From Limimaricola pyoseonensis (GTDB taxonomy: Bacteria; Pseudomonadota; Alphaproteobacteria; Rhodobacterales; Rhodobacteraceae): DNA of 64,000 bases. Below the pieces are notes generated by a model. That model was not told the DNA's origin. It ran no database searches and worked only from the letters and a program-made list of their open reading frames with translations. Location of the stretch: contig NZ_FNAT01000003.1 in the NCBI RefSeq assembly GCF_900102015.1, forward strand, positions 400,324 to 464,323. Reading direction: 5' to 3'. Position 1 is the stretch's first letter. The number at the start of each line of letters is the position of its first letter. Of this stretch, positions 52,627 to 63,544 are shown piece after piece. A program made the position numbers and the translations under genes.

Positions 52627-53876
52627 CGCAGCGCCCGGCCCTTGAGGATCGCCGCCTCGCCGAACTTCGCGCGGATCGCGTCGGCCGCGCGCTCGGCGCG
52701 CTCGCGCGCCGCGGCGCCGGGGTCAAGTAGGTCGGCCTCGGAAGGCGCGCTGGCGGAGGCGGACAGCTCGCTCAGCCCGACGCCCAGGAGCCGGTAGGCC
52801 GCCGCGTCGCCGCGCGCGTCGAACAGCCCGCGCGCGGTGCGGTAGATCGTGTCGGCGATCTGCGTCGGCGCGCGCAGGCTGACGCGCCGCGACAGCAGCG
52901 TGTGATCGGCGCGCTTGAGCTTCAGCACCACCACCCGGCCGACGAGATCCTTGGCCTTGGCGCGCGACGAGACCTTCTCGGCCAGACGCCAGATATGGCC
53001 GTCGAGGATGTCCGGGTCGCGGGTGTCGCTGTCGAAGGTGGTCTCGTTAGAGATGCTCTTCACAGGGTCGTGCGGCGTCACGCGGCGGCGGTCCTCGCCG
53101 CGCGCGAGGTGCCACAGCCGGTCGCCCATGCCGCCGAAGCGCTTCACGAGGTCCTTCAGCTCCCAGCGCAGGATGTCGTCGAAGGTGCGGATGCCGACCG
53201 CGTCGAGCTGCGCCTGCGCGGCCGGTCCCACGCCCCAGATCAGGCTCACCGGCTTGGGGCGCAGAAGCTCCACCGTCTCGGCGCGGCCGATCACGGAAAA
53301 GCCGCGCGGCTTGTCGAAATCGCTCGCCATCTTGGCGAGGAACTTGTTGTGCGACAGGCCGATCGAGCCGGTCAGACCCAGCTCGTCCTGCATCCGCTTG
53401 GTCAGCCGCGCCAGCATCACCGCGGGCGGCGCACCGTGCAGCCGCTCGGTGCCGGTCAGGTCCATGAAGGCCTCGTCGAGCGAGAGCGGCTCGATCGCCG
53501 GGGTCATCTCCTCCATCATCGCCCGGATCGCGCGGGAGGCCTCGGAATAGGCTTCGAATCGCGGCTTTACCACCACCGCCTCGGGGCAGAGCTTCAGCGC
53601 CTGGAACATCGGCATGGCCGAGCGCACGCCGCGGATGCGCGCGAGGTAGCAGGCGGTCGAGACGACGCCGCGCCTGCCGCCGCCGACGATCACCGGCTTG
53701 TCGGCCAGTTCCGGGTTGTCGCGCTTCTCGACGTTGGCGAAGAAGGCGTCGCAATCCATGTGGGCGATGGAGAGCGTGAAGAGTTCGGGATGCGAGGTGA
53801 CGCGCGGGGATCGGCAGGCGGGACAGCGTGTTCCCGCCTCGAAGGCATGCAGGCAGGCGCGGCAGAGGGACGGCAT
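52623..53876 (-). CDS. dinB: DNA polymerase IV with N-terminal zinc ribbon
   Basis: A 417-residue Y-family translesion polymerase. Catalytic acids are in HMDCDAFFANVEKR and SLDEAFMD; the thumb/HhH GVGPAAQAQLDAVG and little finger are complete. An extra N-terminal 38-residue segment carries a CxxC-x9-CxxC zinc ribbon (Cys5, 8, 18, 21) absent from E. coli Pol IV. A C-terminal beta-clamp motif is not obvious. The ATG at 53876 overlaps the NUDIX start codon on the other strand. It has no clear Shine-Dalgarno. Confidence 0.92.
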   Translation of the reverse strand: MPSLCRACLHAFEAGTRCPACRSPRVTSHPELFTLSIAHMDCDAFFANVEKRDNPELADKPVIVGGGRRGVVSTACYLARIRGVRSAMPMFQALKLCPEAVVVKPRFEAYSEASRAIRAMMEEMTPAIEPLSLDEAFMDLTGTERLHGAPPAVMLARLTKRMQDELGLTGSIGLSHNKFLAKMASDFDKPRGFSVIGRAETVELLRPKPVSLIWGVGPAAQAQLDAVGIRTFDDILRWELKDLVKRFGGMGDRLWHLARGEDRRRVTPHDPVKSISNETTFDSDTRDPDILDGHIWRLAEKVSSRAKAKDLVGRVVVLKLKRADHTLLSRRVSLRAPTQIADTIYRTARGLFDARGDAAAYRLLGVGLSELSASASAPSEADLLDPGAAARERAERAADAIRAKFGEAAILKGRALR

Positions 53877-54312
53877 GGCGACAGGTTACAGCCCCCGCCG
53901 GGGCGGGGAAAGCTTCGACGGCGCCAAGGCGGCGCTGTTCCTCGGGTCACGCCTGCTGGTGATCCGGCGCGACGACCGGCCGGGCATTTCCTTTCCCGGC
54001 GCGCTGGATTTCCCGGGCGGCGGCCGCGAGGGGGCGGAGACGCCGGACGAGACGCTGGCGCGCGAGATGCGCGAGGAGGTCGGGCTGGAGATGGCCCGCG
54101 CCGAGATGCTGTGGCGGCGGCCCTTCGACAGCGCCACGGGGCCGGGCAAGGTCTGGTTCTTCGTGCTCCGCATGGGGTCGGAGGCCGAATCGGCGATCCG
54201 CTTCGGCGACGAGGGGCAGGGCTGGTCGCTGATGGCCCCCGAGGCCTTTCTCGCCGCGCCCGACGCGGTGCCAGCGCTGCAGGCGCGGCTCAGGCTCTGG
54301 CAGGCGCTCTAG
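53875..54312 (+). CDS. NUDIX hydrolase
   Basis: A 145-residue NUDIX domain: GGGREGAETPDETLAREMRE then EVGLE, which contains the REUxEExGU core of the NUDIX box. The family hydrolyses nucleoside diphosphate-X compounds such as oxidised dNTPs, ADP-ribose or capped RNA. The start ATG at 53875 overlaps the dinB start in the sequence CATG and is preceded by AGAGGGA inside the dinB coding strand. The head-to-head position with Pol IV suggests a DNA-damage or nucleotide-pool role, which is only an inference. Confidence 0.85.
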   Translation: MATGYSPRRGGESFDGAKAALFLGSRLLVIRRDDRPGISFPGALDFPGGGREGAETPDETLAREMREEVGLEMARAEMLWRRPFDSATGPGKVWFFVLRMGSEAESAIRFGDEGQGWSLMAPEAFLAAPDAVPALQARLRLWQAL

Positions 54313-55073
54313 CGGAAGCGCGCCAGCAGGTCGCGCGCCGCGCCCAGAAGCAGCGCCGCGTCGATGCCCACGGCGGTGAAGCCGGTGCCGCGCTCGATGC
54401 AGGCCTGCGCGAAGGCGGGGTCGAGCGACAGGATGCCCGAGGGCACGCCCATGGCCTTCAGCCGGTCGATCCCGCCCATGATCGCGTCCACCACCTCCGG
54501 GTGGTCGAGCCGGCCCGGATGGCCGAGGCTGGCCGATAGGTCCGCCGGGCCGAAGAACACGCCGTCCACGCCCTCGACGCTCGCGATCTCCTCGAGCCGG
54601 TCGAGCGCGGCCTTGGTCTCGACCTGCACCAGCACGCAGGTCTCCTCGTGGGCGCGGGCCGTGTAGTCGCCGATGCGGCCGTAGCGCGTGGCGCGGTGCA
54701 GCCCGGCCACGCCGCGCAGGCCGACGGGCGGGTAGCGGCAGGCGGCGACGGCGGCGCGCGCCTCCTCGGCCGATTGTACGTAGGGGATCAGCAGCGTCTG
54801 CGCGCCGAAATCCAGCAGCCGCTTGATGATCACCGGGTCGTTCCAGGCCGGGCGCACCACGGCCGCGGTCGCGGGCTCGGCCGCCATGGCCTGCAGCGCC
54901 GGCAGCACGTCGGCGACGTCGGTGGGCGCGTGCTCGGTGTCGATCAGCACCCAGTCGAAGCCCAGCCCTGACAGCGCCTCGGGCACCACCGGCCCGCCGA
55001 TCATGTTCCACAGCCCGATCTGCTGGCGGCCCTCGCGCAGCGCGGCCTTGAAGCGGTTCTTCGGGTTCTCCAC
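54309..55073 (-). CDS. HpcH/HpaI-type aldolase (4-hydroxy-2-oxo-heptanedioate aldolase-like)
   Basis: A 254-residue class II pyruvate aldolase of the HpcH/HpaI family. IGLWNMIGGPVVPEALSG, FDWVLIDTEHAPTD, VQVETKAALD (metal-binding Glu) and GVFFGPADLSASLGHPG are in order. Such enzymes cleave 4-hydroxy-2-oxoacids to pyruvate and aldehydes, including glyoxylate. The GTG at 55073, after GGGAGGACG, is chosen because the longer open frame runs into the glycine riboswitch. It converges on the NUDIX gene with four shared bases and is divergent from the glycine riboswitch. Confidence 0.88.
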   Translation of the reverse strand: MENPKNRFKAALREGRQQIGLWNMIGGPVVPEALSGLGFDWVLIDTEHAPTDVADVLPALQAMAAEPATAAVVRPAWNDPVIIKRLLDFGAQTLLIPYVQSAEEARAAVAACRYPPVGLRGVAGLHRATRYGRIGDYTARAHEETCVLVQVETKAALDRLEEIASVEGVDGVFFGPADLSASLGHPGRLDHPEVVDAIMGGIDRLKAMGVPSGILSLDPAFAQACIERGTGFTAVGIDAALLLGAARDLLARFR

Positions 55074-55261
55074 GGCGTCCTCCCGGTCTGCGCACCGATC
55101 CGCCGGCTGCGGCGGCCCTCTCCCTCGGGCGAGGATCGGCGTCTTTCCGGGCGGTTGCAACGCCTGCTGCGGACATGGCACGCGTTTCGCGAAGCTCATG
55201 ACGATCATGTGCGGGTTTCTCTGGCCATGCGCCGATCGATGCCGTATGTTTCCGATAGGAA

Positions 55262-55455
55262 ACGGCCCCGCCGGGAGAGCGCGGGACGGTCCGCCGCCGA
55301 AGGAGCAGTCGCGCGCCCCGCGATCTCTCAGGCAAAAGGACCGGCTGGGCCGCATGATATCCGGAGAGAGGCCGAAAGGCCCGCCGAAGGGGAAAGCCGT
55401 GACGCCCGCGAGGGGCGGGGCGGCGAAGCTCTCAGGCAAAAGGACGGAAGGGGCG
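55262..55455 (+). promoter_or_regulatory. Tandem glycine riboswitch
   Basis: Two glycine aptamers in series. Aptamer 1, about 55272-55343, has GGGAGAGC, CCGCCGAAGGAGCA and ATCTCTCAGGCAAAAGGACC. Aptamer 2, about 55361-55447, has CCGGAGAGAGGCC, GCCGAAGGGGAAA and GCTCTCAGGCAAAAGGAC. The order and the repeated CTCTCAGGCAAAAGGAC are the hallmark of the cooperative tandem form. It ends about 20 bases ahead of the dadA-like start, with no T-run, so translational control of GGAG at about 55460 is likely. Confidence 0.96.
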
Positions 55456-55471
55456 CGCTGGAGCAGGCCAG

Positions 55472-56716
55472 ATGCCGCATTACGCCGTCCTCGGCGCCGG
55501 GATCACCGGCGTCACCACCGCCTATTCGTTGCTCAAGCGCGGCCATGACGTCACCATCTACGACCGGCAGCGCTATGCCGGCATGGAGACGAGCTTCGCC
55601 AATGGCGGCCAGCTTTCGGCCTCGAACGCCGAGGTCTGGAACCGCTGGGCCACCGTGCTCAAGGGCACGAAGTGGCTCCTGAAGCCCGACGCGCCGCTGT
55701 CGGTGAACCCCAAGCCCAGCTGGCACAAGTTGAGCTGGATGGCCGAGTTCCTCGGGCAGATCCGCAACTACGAGGCCAACACCGTCGCCACGACGAAGAT
55801 GGCGATCGCCGCGCGCGCGGGTCTGAAGGAGATGGCCGAGACGGCGGGGATCGATTTCGACTTCTCGCCCGCCTCGATCGTGCATTTCTACCAGACCGAG
55901 AAGGACTTCGCCGACGGCCGCCGCGTCAACAAGCTGCTGGCGCAGGGCGGGCTGCGCCGCGACGAGATCTCGCCCGACGAGGTGCGGCGTCTGGTGCCGC
56001 AGCTCACCGGCCCGCTGACCGGCGGCTTCGTCACCGAGAGCGACTCGACCGGCGACATCCACAAGTTCACCTACGGCATGGCCGAATGGCTGGCCGAGCA
56101 GGGCGTGCGCTTCCGCATGGGCCAGGAGATCACCGACGTGGCGGCGAAGGATGGCGGCGTCACCGTGACCACCGACGAGGCGCGCCGCTTCGACGGCGTG
56201 GTGGTCTGCGCCGGCGTCGGCTCGCGCGACATCGCCGCGAAGCTGGGCGACCGGGTCAACATCTACCCGGTCAAGGGCTACTCGATCACCGTGAACCTGC
56301 GCGACGCGCAGAGCCGCGCCGCCGCGCCCTACGTCTCGCTTCTGGACGACAAGGCCAAGATCGTCACCTCGCGGCTGGGCGAGGACCGGTTCCGCGTCGC
56401 CGGCACGGCCGAGTTCAACGGCTTCAACCGCGACATCCGCGCCGACCGGGTCAAGCCGCTGGTGCAGTGGGTGGAGCGGCTGTTCCCGGGCGTCTCGACC
56501 GAGCATTGCGTGCCTTGGGCCGGGCTGCGGCCGATGATGCCGAACATGATGCCGAAGGTGGGCCCCGGCCGCGCGCCGGGCGTGTTCTACAACACCGGCC
56601 ACGGCCATCTGGGCTGGACCCTCTCGGCCGCGACCGCCGAGGCGCTGGGCGAGGCGGTGGGCGAGGGCCCCGCGCCGCGCAGCCTGAGCGCCGCCGTGCC
56701 GCTCGCCGCGGCCTGA
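55472..56716 (+). CDS. dadA: D-amino-acid dehydrogenase-like FAD oxidoreductase, under a glycine riboswitch
   Basis: A 414-residue DAO-family flavoprotein with the dinucleotide-binding motif VLGAGITGVTTAYSLLKRGH, GMETSFANGGQLSASNAE and the C-terminal FAD loop NTGHGHLGWTLSAATAEAL, as in DadA small subunits. DadA oxidises D-amino acids, chiefly D-alanine, and passes electrons to the respiratory chain. The preceding glycine riboswitch suggests that the true substrate may be glycine or a related compound (glycine to glyoxylate plus ammonia). No alr/dadX racemase follows; a terminator closes the gene as a single unit. Confidence 0.88.
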   Translation: MPHYAVLGAGITGVTTAYSLLKRGHDVTIYDRQRYAGMETSFANGGQLSASNAEVWNRWATVLKGTKWLLKPDAPLSVNPKPSWHKLSWMAEFLGQIRNYEANTVATTKMAIAARAGLKEMAETAGIDFDFSPASIVHFYQTEKDFADGRRVNKLLAQGGLRRDEISPDEVRRLVPQLTGPLTGGFVTESDSTGDIHKFTYGMAEWLAEQGVRFRMGQEITDVAAKDGGVTVTTDEARRFDGVVVCAGVGSRDIAAKLGDRVNIYPVKGYSITVNLRDAQSRAAAPYVSLLDDKAKIVTSRLGEDRFRVAGTAEFNGFNRDIRADRVKPLVQWVERLFPGVSTEHCVPWAGLRPMMPNMMPKVGPGRAPGVFYNTGHGHLGWTLSAATAEALGEAVGEGPAPRSLSAAVPLAAA

Positions 56717-56736
56717 GCCTCAGGCCCCCGAACGAG

Positions 56737-56766
56737 AAAAGGGCCCGCCGGATGGCGGGCCCTTTT
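56737..56766. terminator. Bidirectional terminator after the dadA-like gene
   Basis: A perfect thirteen-base stem AAAAGGGCCCGCC/GGCGGGCCCTTTT with loop GGAT and a T-run after. It lies 20 bases past the dadA-like stop and just before the 3' end of the convergent small gene. Confidence 0.9.
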
Positions 56767-56794
56767 TCTGTGCCGGGGATCGGCCCGGCCGATC

Positions 56795-57007
56795 CTAGAG
56801 ATGCGACCAGAGCGACGCGCCGGTGTCGGACATGCGCATGGCGTGGCGGGTCAGCGAGGCGCGCACATGGCCGGCATCCATGTCGACCGGCCCGGCCACC
56901 TGGCAGGGGTAGCGGTAGGTGGTGCCGTCGCGGTCGACATCGACCCGGGCCTCGAAGGCGCCGATCTGCGCGTTGTAACGAACTTCGCCGAGTTTGATGT
57001 TGGCCAT
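56795..57007 (-). CDS. Small conserved-looking hypothetical protein
   Basis: A 70-residue protein, MANIKLGEVRYNAQIGAFEA at the start and a beta-rich body (VDVDRDGTTYRYPCQVAGPV), ending SDTGASLWSHL. It resembles small orphan proteins of Rhodobacteraceae, but I cannot name a family. Charged/hydrophobic spacing suggests a single beta sheet. GAGGAGACC precedes the ATG at 57007. A hairpin with nine-base arms and a longer inverted repeat lie upstream. Confidence 0.72.
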   Translation of the reverse strand: MANIKLGEVRYNAQIGAFEARVDVDRDGTTYRYPCQVAGPVDMDAGHVRASLTRHAMRMSDTGASLWSHL

Positions 57008-57029
57008 CGCCCGGGTCTCCTCTGCTCGA

Positions 57030-57051
57030 TTTCCGGTTCGTCAACCGGAAA
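57030..57051 (-). promoter_or_regulatory. Hairpin in the leader of the 70-residue gene
   Basis: A perfect nine-base stem TTTCCGGTT/AACCGGAAA with loop of four lies 23 bases upstream of the small gene's ATG. On the minus strand it is not followed by T, so it is not an obvious terminator, and may be a leader element. Confidence 0.5.
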
Positions 57052-57086
57052 ACGGCGAATTCGGTTCCCTGTGGCGGCGAAGACTC

Positions 57087-57118
57087 GGGGATTCATTTGT
57101 CGTGAAAAATGAATCCCC
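57087..57118. promoter_or_regulatory. AT-containing inverted repeat downstream of pyrF
   Basis: A perfect ten-base inverted repeat, GGGGATTCAT and ATGAATCCCC, with a 12-base spacer. It lies between pyrF and the small 70-residue gene, both on the minus strand. It can be an operator or part of the pyrF 3' end; the absence of a T-run argues against a simple terminator. Confidence 0.5.
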
Positions 57119-57137
57119 TAGGGGTTGGGGGTGCGGC

Positions 57138-57848
57138 CTAGGCGGAGGCCATATCCTGAATGATCGAGCGGGCGGCCGCGCGGGGGTTTTCCGCCTGCCA
57201 GACGGGGCGGCCGACCACCACGTGGTCGGCGCCGGCGCGCACCGCCTCGCCCGGGGTCATCACCCGCTTCTGGTCGCCGAGCGCCGCGCCCTCGGGGCGC
57301 ACGCCGGGCGTCACGATCAGCCGGCCCGCCGCCTCGGGCAGGGCGCGGATCGCGGCGGCCTCCTGCGGGCTGGCGATCACCCCGTCGGCCCCGGCCTCGA
57401 GCGCGCGCGCGGCGCGCTCGACCACCAGGTCGGCGACGTCGCCCGCCCGGATCAGCCCCTCGTCGAGATCGGCACGGTCGAGCGAGGTGAGGATGGTGAC
57501 GGCGAGGATCTTGGTCTGGCGCCCCGCGGCGCCCTCGCGGGCGGCGCGCACCACGTGCGGGTCGCCATGCACGGTCAGGAAGTCGAGGTCGAACTGCGCC
57601 AGCCCGCGCACCGCCGCCTCGACCGTCGCGCCGATGTCGAACAGCTTCATGTCGAGAAAGATGCGCTTGCCGCGCTCGTCCTTCAGCTCGCGCGCCAGCG
57701 CCAGCCCGCCGCCGGTCAGCATGCCGAGGCCGATCTTGTAGAACGAGACCGTGTCGCCGAGCCGGTCGGCGAGCTGCAGCCCCGAGATCGCGTCGGGGCG
57801 GTCGATGGCGACGATCAGGCGGTCGTCGGCGCGGGGCGTGTCGGTCAT
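57138..57848 (-). CDS. pyrF: Orotidine 5'-phosphate decarboxylase
   Basis: A 236-residue TIM-barrel enzyme, the final step of UMP synthesis. The catalytic tetrad is recognised as RIFLDMKLFDIGATVEAAV (Asp-x-Lys-x-x-Asp), with the start VAIDRPD and the C-terminal phosphate loop RPVWQAENPRAAA. ADHVVVGRPV and VTPGVRPEG are also typical. It starts at 57848, 159 bases from the divergent 58008 gene. Confidence 0.95.
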   Translation of the reverse strand: MTDTPRADDRLIVAIDRPDAISGLQLADRLGDTVSFYKIGLGMLTGGGLALARELKDERGKRIFLDMKLFDIGATVEAAVRGLAQFDLDFLTVHGDPHVVRAAREGAAGRQTKILAVTILTSLDRADLDEGLIRAGDVADLVVERAARALEAGADGVIASPQEAAAIRALPEAAGRLIVTPGVRPEGAALGDQKRVMTPGEAVRAGADHVVVGRPVWQAENPRAAARSIIQDMASA

Positions 57849-58007
57849 GGCGGCTCTCCGGGGCTTCGGGTGGGGTCGCGGCGCTTGTGCGCGCGGGGGG
57901 CGCGCCGGTCAAGCCGCGCGGCGGGGCGTCGCGGGAACGGGGGGGCGGGGCCGGCGTTGGCCCCCCGAACGCAGGCGGGCGAGCCCCGCCGCAGCAAGGA
58001 GACGGCC

Positions 58008-58298
58008 ATGGCTGACCAATCCCGCGGCAAGGGCCGCGCCATCATATTCGCAATGATCCCGATCGGCTTCGTCATCATCGTGCTGGTGATGGTGCTGGGC
58101 GGCTTCTTCCGCGCCGAGGAGGCGCGCGAGGAGCCGGTCGAGCAGGTGCCGCTCGAAGAGCCGGAAACCCCGGCCGAGAGCGGCCCGACCGGCGATGCCG
58201 AGCCCGACGAGGTGCAGCTCGACGACCCGCTGACCGACGACGCCGAGCCGCAGACGCCGGATGTCGAGGTGCGCCCGAGCGTCGCCGACACCGACTGA
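58008..58298 (+). CDS. Small membrane-anchored acidic protein
   Basis: A 96-residue protein: a short basic N-terminus (ADQSRGKGR), one membrane helix (AIIFAMIPIGFVIIVLVMVL), then an acidic Pro/Glu/Asp-rich periplasmic tail of about 60 residues. CAAGGAGAC precedes the ATG at 58008. No family is recognised; the single helix with a disordered acidic tail is not informative. It lies between pyrF and clpB and has no terminator before the clpB promoter. Confidence 0.72.
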   Translation: MADQSRGKGRAIIFAMIPIGFVIIVLVMVLGGFFRAEEAREEPVEQVPLEEPETPAESGPTGDAEPDEVQLDDPLTDDAEPQTPDVEVRPSVADTD

Positions 58299-58363
58299 CG
58301 CGCGGCCCGGCAGGGCCCGTCGGCCGCCGGGACACGCCCGGCGGCCGTTTCGCGCATGTGACA

Positions 58364-58393
58364 CTTGCGCCACGATTTTCCGCTTCCCATCTT
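58364..58393 (+). promoter_or_regulatory. Heat-shock (sigma-32/RpoH) promoter of clpB
   Basis: CTTGCG at 58364-58369 (-35) is separated by 16 bases from CCCATCTT at 58386-58393 (-10), close to the RpoH pattern CTTGAA-N13-17-CCCATNT. It lies about 75 bases ahead of the clpB start, as expected for a heat-shock gene. The -10 match is strong. Confidence 0.75.
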
Positions 58394-58467
58394 CCTTGTG
58401 AAGGCCCGGGCCGGGCGCGCCGCCAGAGCGGGCGCCGCATCACGGGCGCTTTGACAAGGAGAGACAG

Positions 58468-61083
<2,616 letters not shown>

Positions 61084-61106
61084 GGCGGCGCGATCCGCGC
61101 ATGAAA

Positions 61107-61140
61107 AAGGCCCCGGCGGATCTCTCCGCCGGGGCCTTCT
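61107..61140. terminator. Bidirectional terminator between clpB and the fasciclin gene
   Basis: A perfect fourteen-base stem AAGGCCCCGGCGGA/TCCGCCGGGGCCTT with loop TCTC, flanked by AAAA on the left and TTCT on the right, between two convergent genes. Confidence 0.9.
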
Positions 61141-61156
61141 GCCGTCTGGCCGCGGG

Positions 61157-61639
61157 TTACATCGGCGGCATCAGCACGCTGTCGATCACGTGGATCACGC
61201 CGTTCGAGGCTTCGATGTCGGCCGTCGTCACGGTGGCGTCGCCGATCATCACGCTGTCGCCGACCGATACCTCGGCCTCGGCGCCGTTCACGGTGGCGAC
61301 CATCTGGCCGTCCGACAGGTCCGACGACATCACCGCGCCCTCGACCACGTGGTAGGTCAGGATCTGGGTCAGCTGGTCGGTGTCGGCCAGCAGCTCCTCG
61401 AGCGTGCCCTCGGGCAGGGCGGCGAAGGCCTCGTCGGTCGGCGCGAAGACGGTCAGCGGGCCCTCGCCCGCCAGAGTCTCCACCAGGCCCGCGGCCTCGG
61501 CGGCCTGCAGCAGCGTCGAGAAGTTGCCCGCCTCCTGGGCGGTGGCGACGATGTCTTTCATCTCCGAGTGGCTGCCGGCGAAGGCCGGAGCGGCAAGAGC
61601 GGCGGCGGCGGTCATCGAAAGAAGAGTGGTGCGAAGCAT
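61157..61639 (-). CDS. Secreted fasciclin-domain protein
   Basis: A 160-residue protein: signal peptide ([20 protein letters not shown]), then one FAS1 domain with the H1 block [17 protein letters not shown] and the H2 block [16 protein letters not shown], including the conserved YH in [13 protein letters not shown]1 domains mediate adhesion or matrix contacts. No membrane anchor is seen. The start at 61639, after GGGAGATTACC, is preferred over a longer frame. Confidence 0.92.
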   Translation of the reverse strand: MLRTTLLSMTAAAALAAPAFAGSHSEMKDIVATAQEAGNFSTLLQAAEAAGLVETLAGEGPLTVFAPTDEAFAALPEGTLEELLADTDQLTQILTYHVVEGAVMSSDLSDGQMVATVNGAEAEVSVGDSVMIGDATVTTADIEASNGVIHVIDSVLMPPM

Positions 61640-61939
61640 TGGTAATCTCCCTTGGTCGTGGCCGTGGATCGGCCATGCGGAGGCCGGTCCCGGCATCCGA
61701 TGCGCAAACGCCGGTCCGCTGTTCCGGTTCGCCTGAAATTTTCCGCCTATGATGCGTCTTGTCGCATGGTCGCGGGGCCTGGCGCGCTAAGCTCGGGGCG
61801 GCGTGCGGGTCAAGTCACGGGATGTTCAACGAAACGGTCGAAAATCCGCGCGTTCCAACGTCATCGTGACGCCGGGAAACATGTTCGCATCCTAGAACGT
61901 GCCTAGGTGAACGAACGAGCATGACGAGGAGATCCCAGA
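61640..61939. other. Intergenic region between divergent fasciclin and msrP genes
   Basis: About 300 bases with no gene that I can support. It has low coding signal, several CTAG-containing words (CCTAGAACGTGCCTAGG near 61893-61909) and AT-richer patches. Promoters for both genes must lie here, but no clean sigma-70, RpoH or RpoE pair could be assigned. Confidence 0.5.
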
Positions 61940-62839
61940 ATGGCGCAGCGCTGGACCAACACCCTGACCCGAGCCGACGTGACGCCGCGCGCGCTGTGGC
62001 TGAACCGCCGGCAGATCATGGCGGGCGCGGGGGCGCTGGGCCTGTCCGGCATGGCGGGGCACGCCGCCGCGCAGCAGGCGCTCGAGCCCAACAGCTTCGA
62101 GGAGATCACCACCTACAACAACTTCTACGAATTCGGCACCGGCAAGGACGACCCGGCCGAGAATGCCGGCGCGATGGAGACCGCGGACTGGACGGTGACG
62201 ATCGACGGTCTCGTCGACAACCCCGGCAGCTATCCCCTGTCGGAGCTGATCGGCGGGCTGACCGAGGAGGAGCGGATCTACCGCCTGCGCTGCGTCGAGG
62301 CCTGGTCGATGGTGGTGCCCTGGGTCGGGATCGAGCTGAAGGACGTGCTCGACCGCCTGGGCGTGCAGCCCGGCGCCCGCTACGTCGCCTTCGAGACGGC
62401 GGTCATCCCCGAGGTGATGCCAGGCGTGCGGCGCGGCGTTCTCGACTTCCCCTATGTCGAGGGGCTGCGGCTCGACGAGGCTATGCACCCGCTGACCATC
62501 CTGGCCACCGGCCTCTACGACCGGCCGCTGCCCAACCAGAACGGCGCGCCGATCCGGCTGGTGGTGCCGTGGAAATACGGCTTCAAGTCGATCAAGTCGC
62601 TGGTCCGCATCTCGCTGGTCGAGGAGGAGCCGCGCACCACCTGGAACGTGCTCGCCCCGTCGGAATACGGCTTCTACGCCAACGTGAACCCGAACGTGGA
62701 CCACCCGCGCTGGAGCCAGGCCACCGAGCGCCGGATCGGCGGCGGGCTGTTCTCCTCGCGCCAGGACACGCTGATGTACAACGGCTATGACGAGGTCGCG
62801 GCGCTCTATGACGGCATGGATCTCGAGGCGCAGTTCTGA
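61940..62839 (+). CDS. msrP: Protein-methionine-sulfoxide reductase catalytic subunit MsrP
   Basis: A 299-residue periplasmic molybdopterin enzyme that repairs methionine sulfoxides in envelope proteins. A Tat signal ([19 protein letters not shown], Arg23-Arg24) is followed by the MoCo domain, where the molybdenum-ligating Cys is in [15 protein letters not shown], and KYGFKSIKS near residue 220. TGA of this gene overlaps ATG of msrQ (TGATG), so the two are coupled. Confidence 0.95.
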   Translation: MAQRWTNTLTRADVTPRALWLNRRQIMAGAGALGLSGMAGHAAAQQALEPNSFEEITTYNNFYEFGTGKDDPAENAGAMETADWTVTIDGLVDNPGSYPLSELIGGLTEEERIYRLRCVEAWSMVVPWVGIELKDVLDRLGVQPGARYVAFETAVIPEVMPGVRRGVLDFPYVEGLRLDEAMHPLTILATGLYDRPLPNQNGAPIRLVVPWKYGFKSIKSLVRISLVEEEPRTTWNVLAPSEYGFYANVNPNVDHPRWSQATERRIGGGLFSSRQDTLMYNGYDEVAALYDGMDLEAQF

Positions 62840-63468
62840 TGGCCCGGCCGCTCACGCCCGCGCAAAGGATCAACGGCGTGCTGCGCCGCGTGCCGGCCTG
62901 GCCGCTCTATCTGCTCGGCGCGGCCTGGGCGGCCTTCCTGTTCTGGCAGGGGCTGACCGGCCGGCTCGGGGTCGAGCCGATCAACGCGCTCGAGCGCGAA
63001 TACGGCGACACCGCGCTGAAGCTGATCGTCGCCGGTCTCGCGGTGACGCCGCTTTTGCGCTTCACCCGGGTCAGCCTGATCAAGTTCCGCCGCGCGATCG
63101 GCCTGCTCGCCTTCTTCTTCGTGCTGGCGCATTTCTCCGTCTGGGCGCTGCTCGACGTCCAGAGCCTCGAGCGGGTCTGGGCCGACATCCTGAAGCGGCC
63201 CTACGTGACGGTGGGCATGCTGGCCTTTCTCGGGCTGATCCCGCTGGCGCTGACCTCGAACGACCTCTCGGTGCGCCGGCTGGGGCGGAAATGGCGGAGC
63301 CTGCACAAGCTGGTCTACCCGGTCGCCGTGCTGGGGGCCGTGCACTACCTCTGGCTGGCCAAGGGCTTCCAGATCGAGCCGCTGGTCTATCTCGGGCTGA
63401 TCCTCGGGCTCCTGGCCACCCGGATTCGCTGGCGCGGCCTGCGGATCGGGCGCCGCGCCGAGGCCTGA
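62839..63468 (+). CDS. msrQ: Heme-binding membrane subunit MsrQ
   Basis: A 209-residue b-type cytochrome with about six membrane helices of the ferric-reductase-like family. It transfers electrons from the quinone pool or flavin to MsrP. Heme-ligating histidines are expected in FVLAHFSVWALL, LHKLVYPVAVLGAVHYLW. The opening PLTPAQRINGVLRRVPAWPL is typical for the family. Its ATG overlaps the msrP stop. Confidence 0.93.
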   Translation: MARPLTPAQRINGVLRRVPAWPLYLLGAAWAAFLFWQGLTGRLGVEPINALEREYGDTALKLIVAGLAVTPLLRFTRVSLIKFRRAIGLLAFFFVLAHFSVWALLDVQSLERVWADILKRPYVTVGMLAFLGLIPLALTSNDLSVRRLGRKWRSLHKLVYPVAVLGAVHYLWLAKGFQIEPLVYLGLILGLLATRIRWRGLRIGRRAEA

Positions 63469-63544
63469 ATCGCCCGATTCCGGCCGTTTCGGCCCGCATC
63501 GGCGGGCCGGCCGCCGGGCGGCCCGCCATCGAGCCCGGAAAAGC

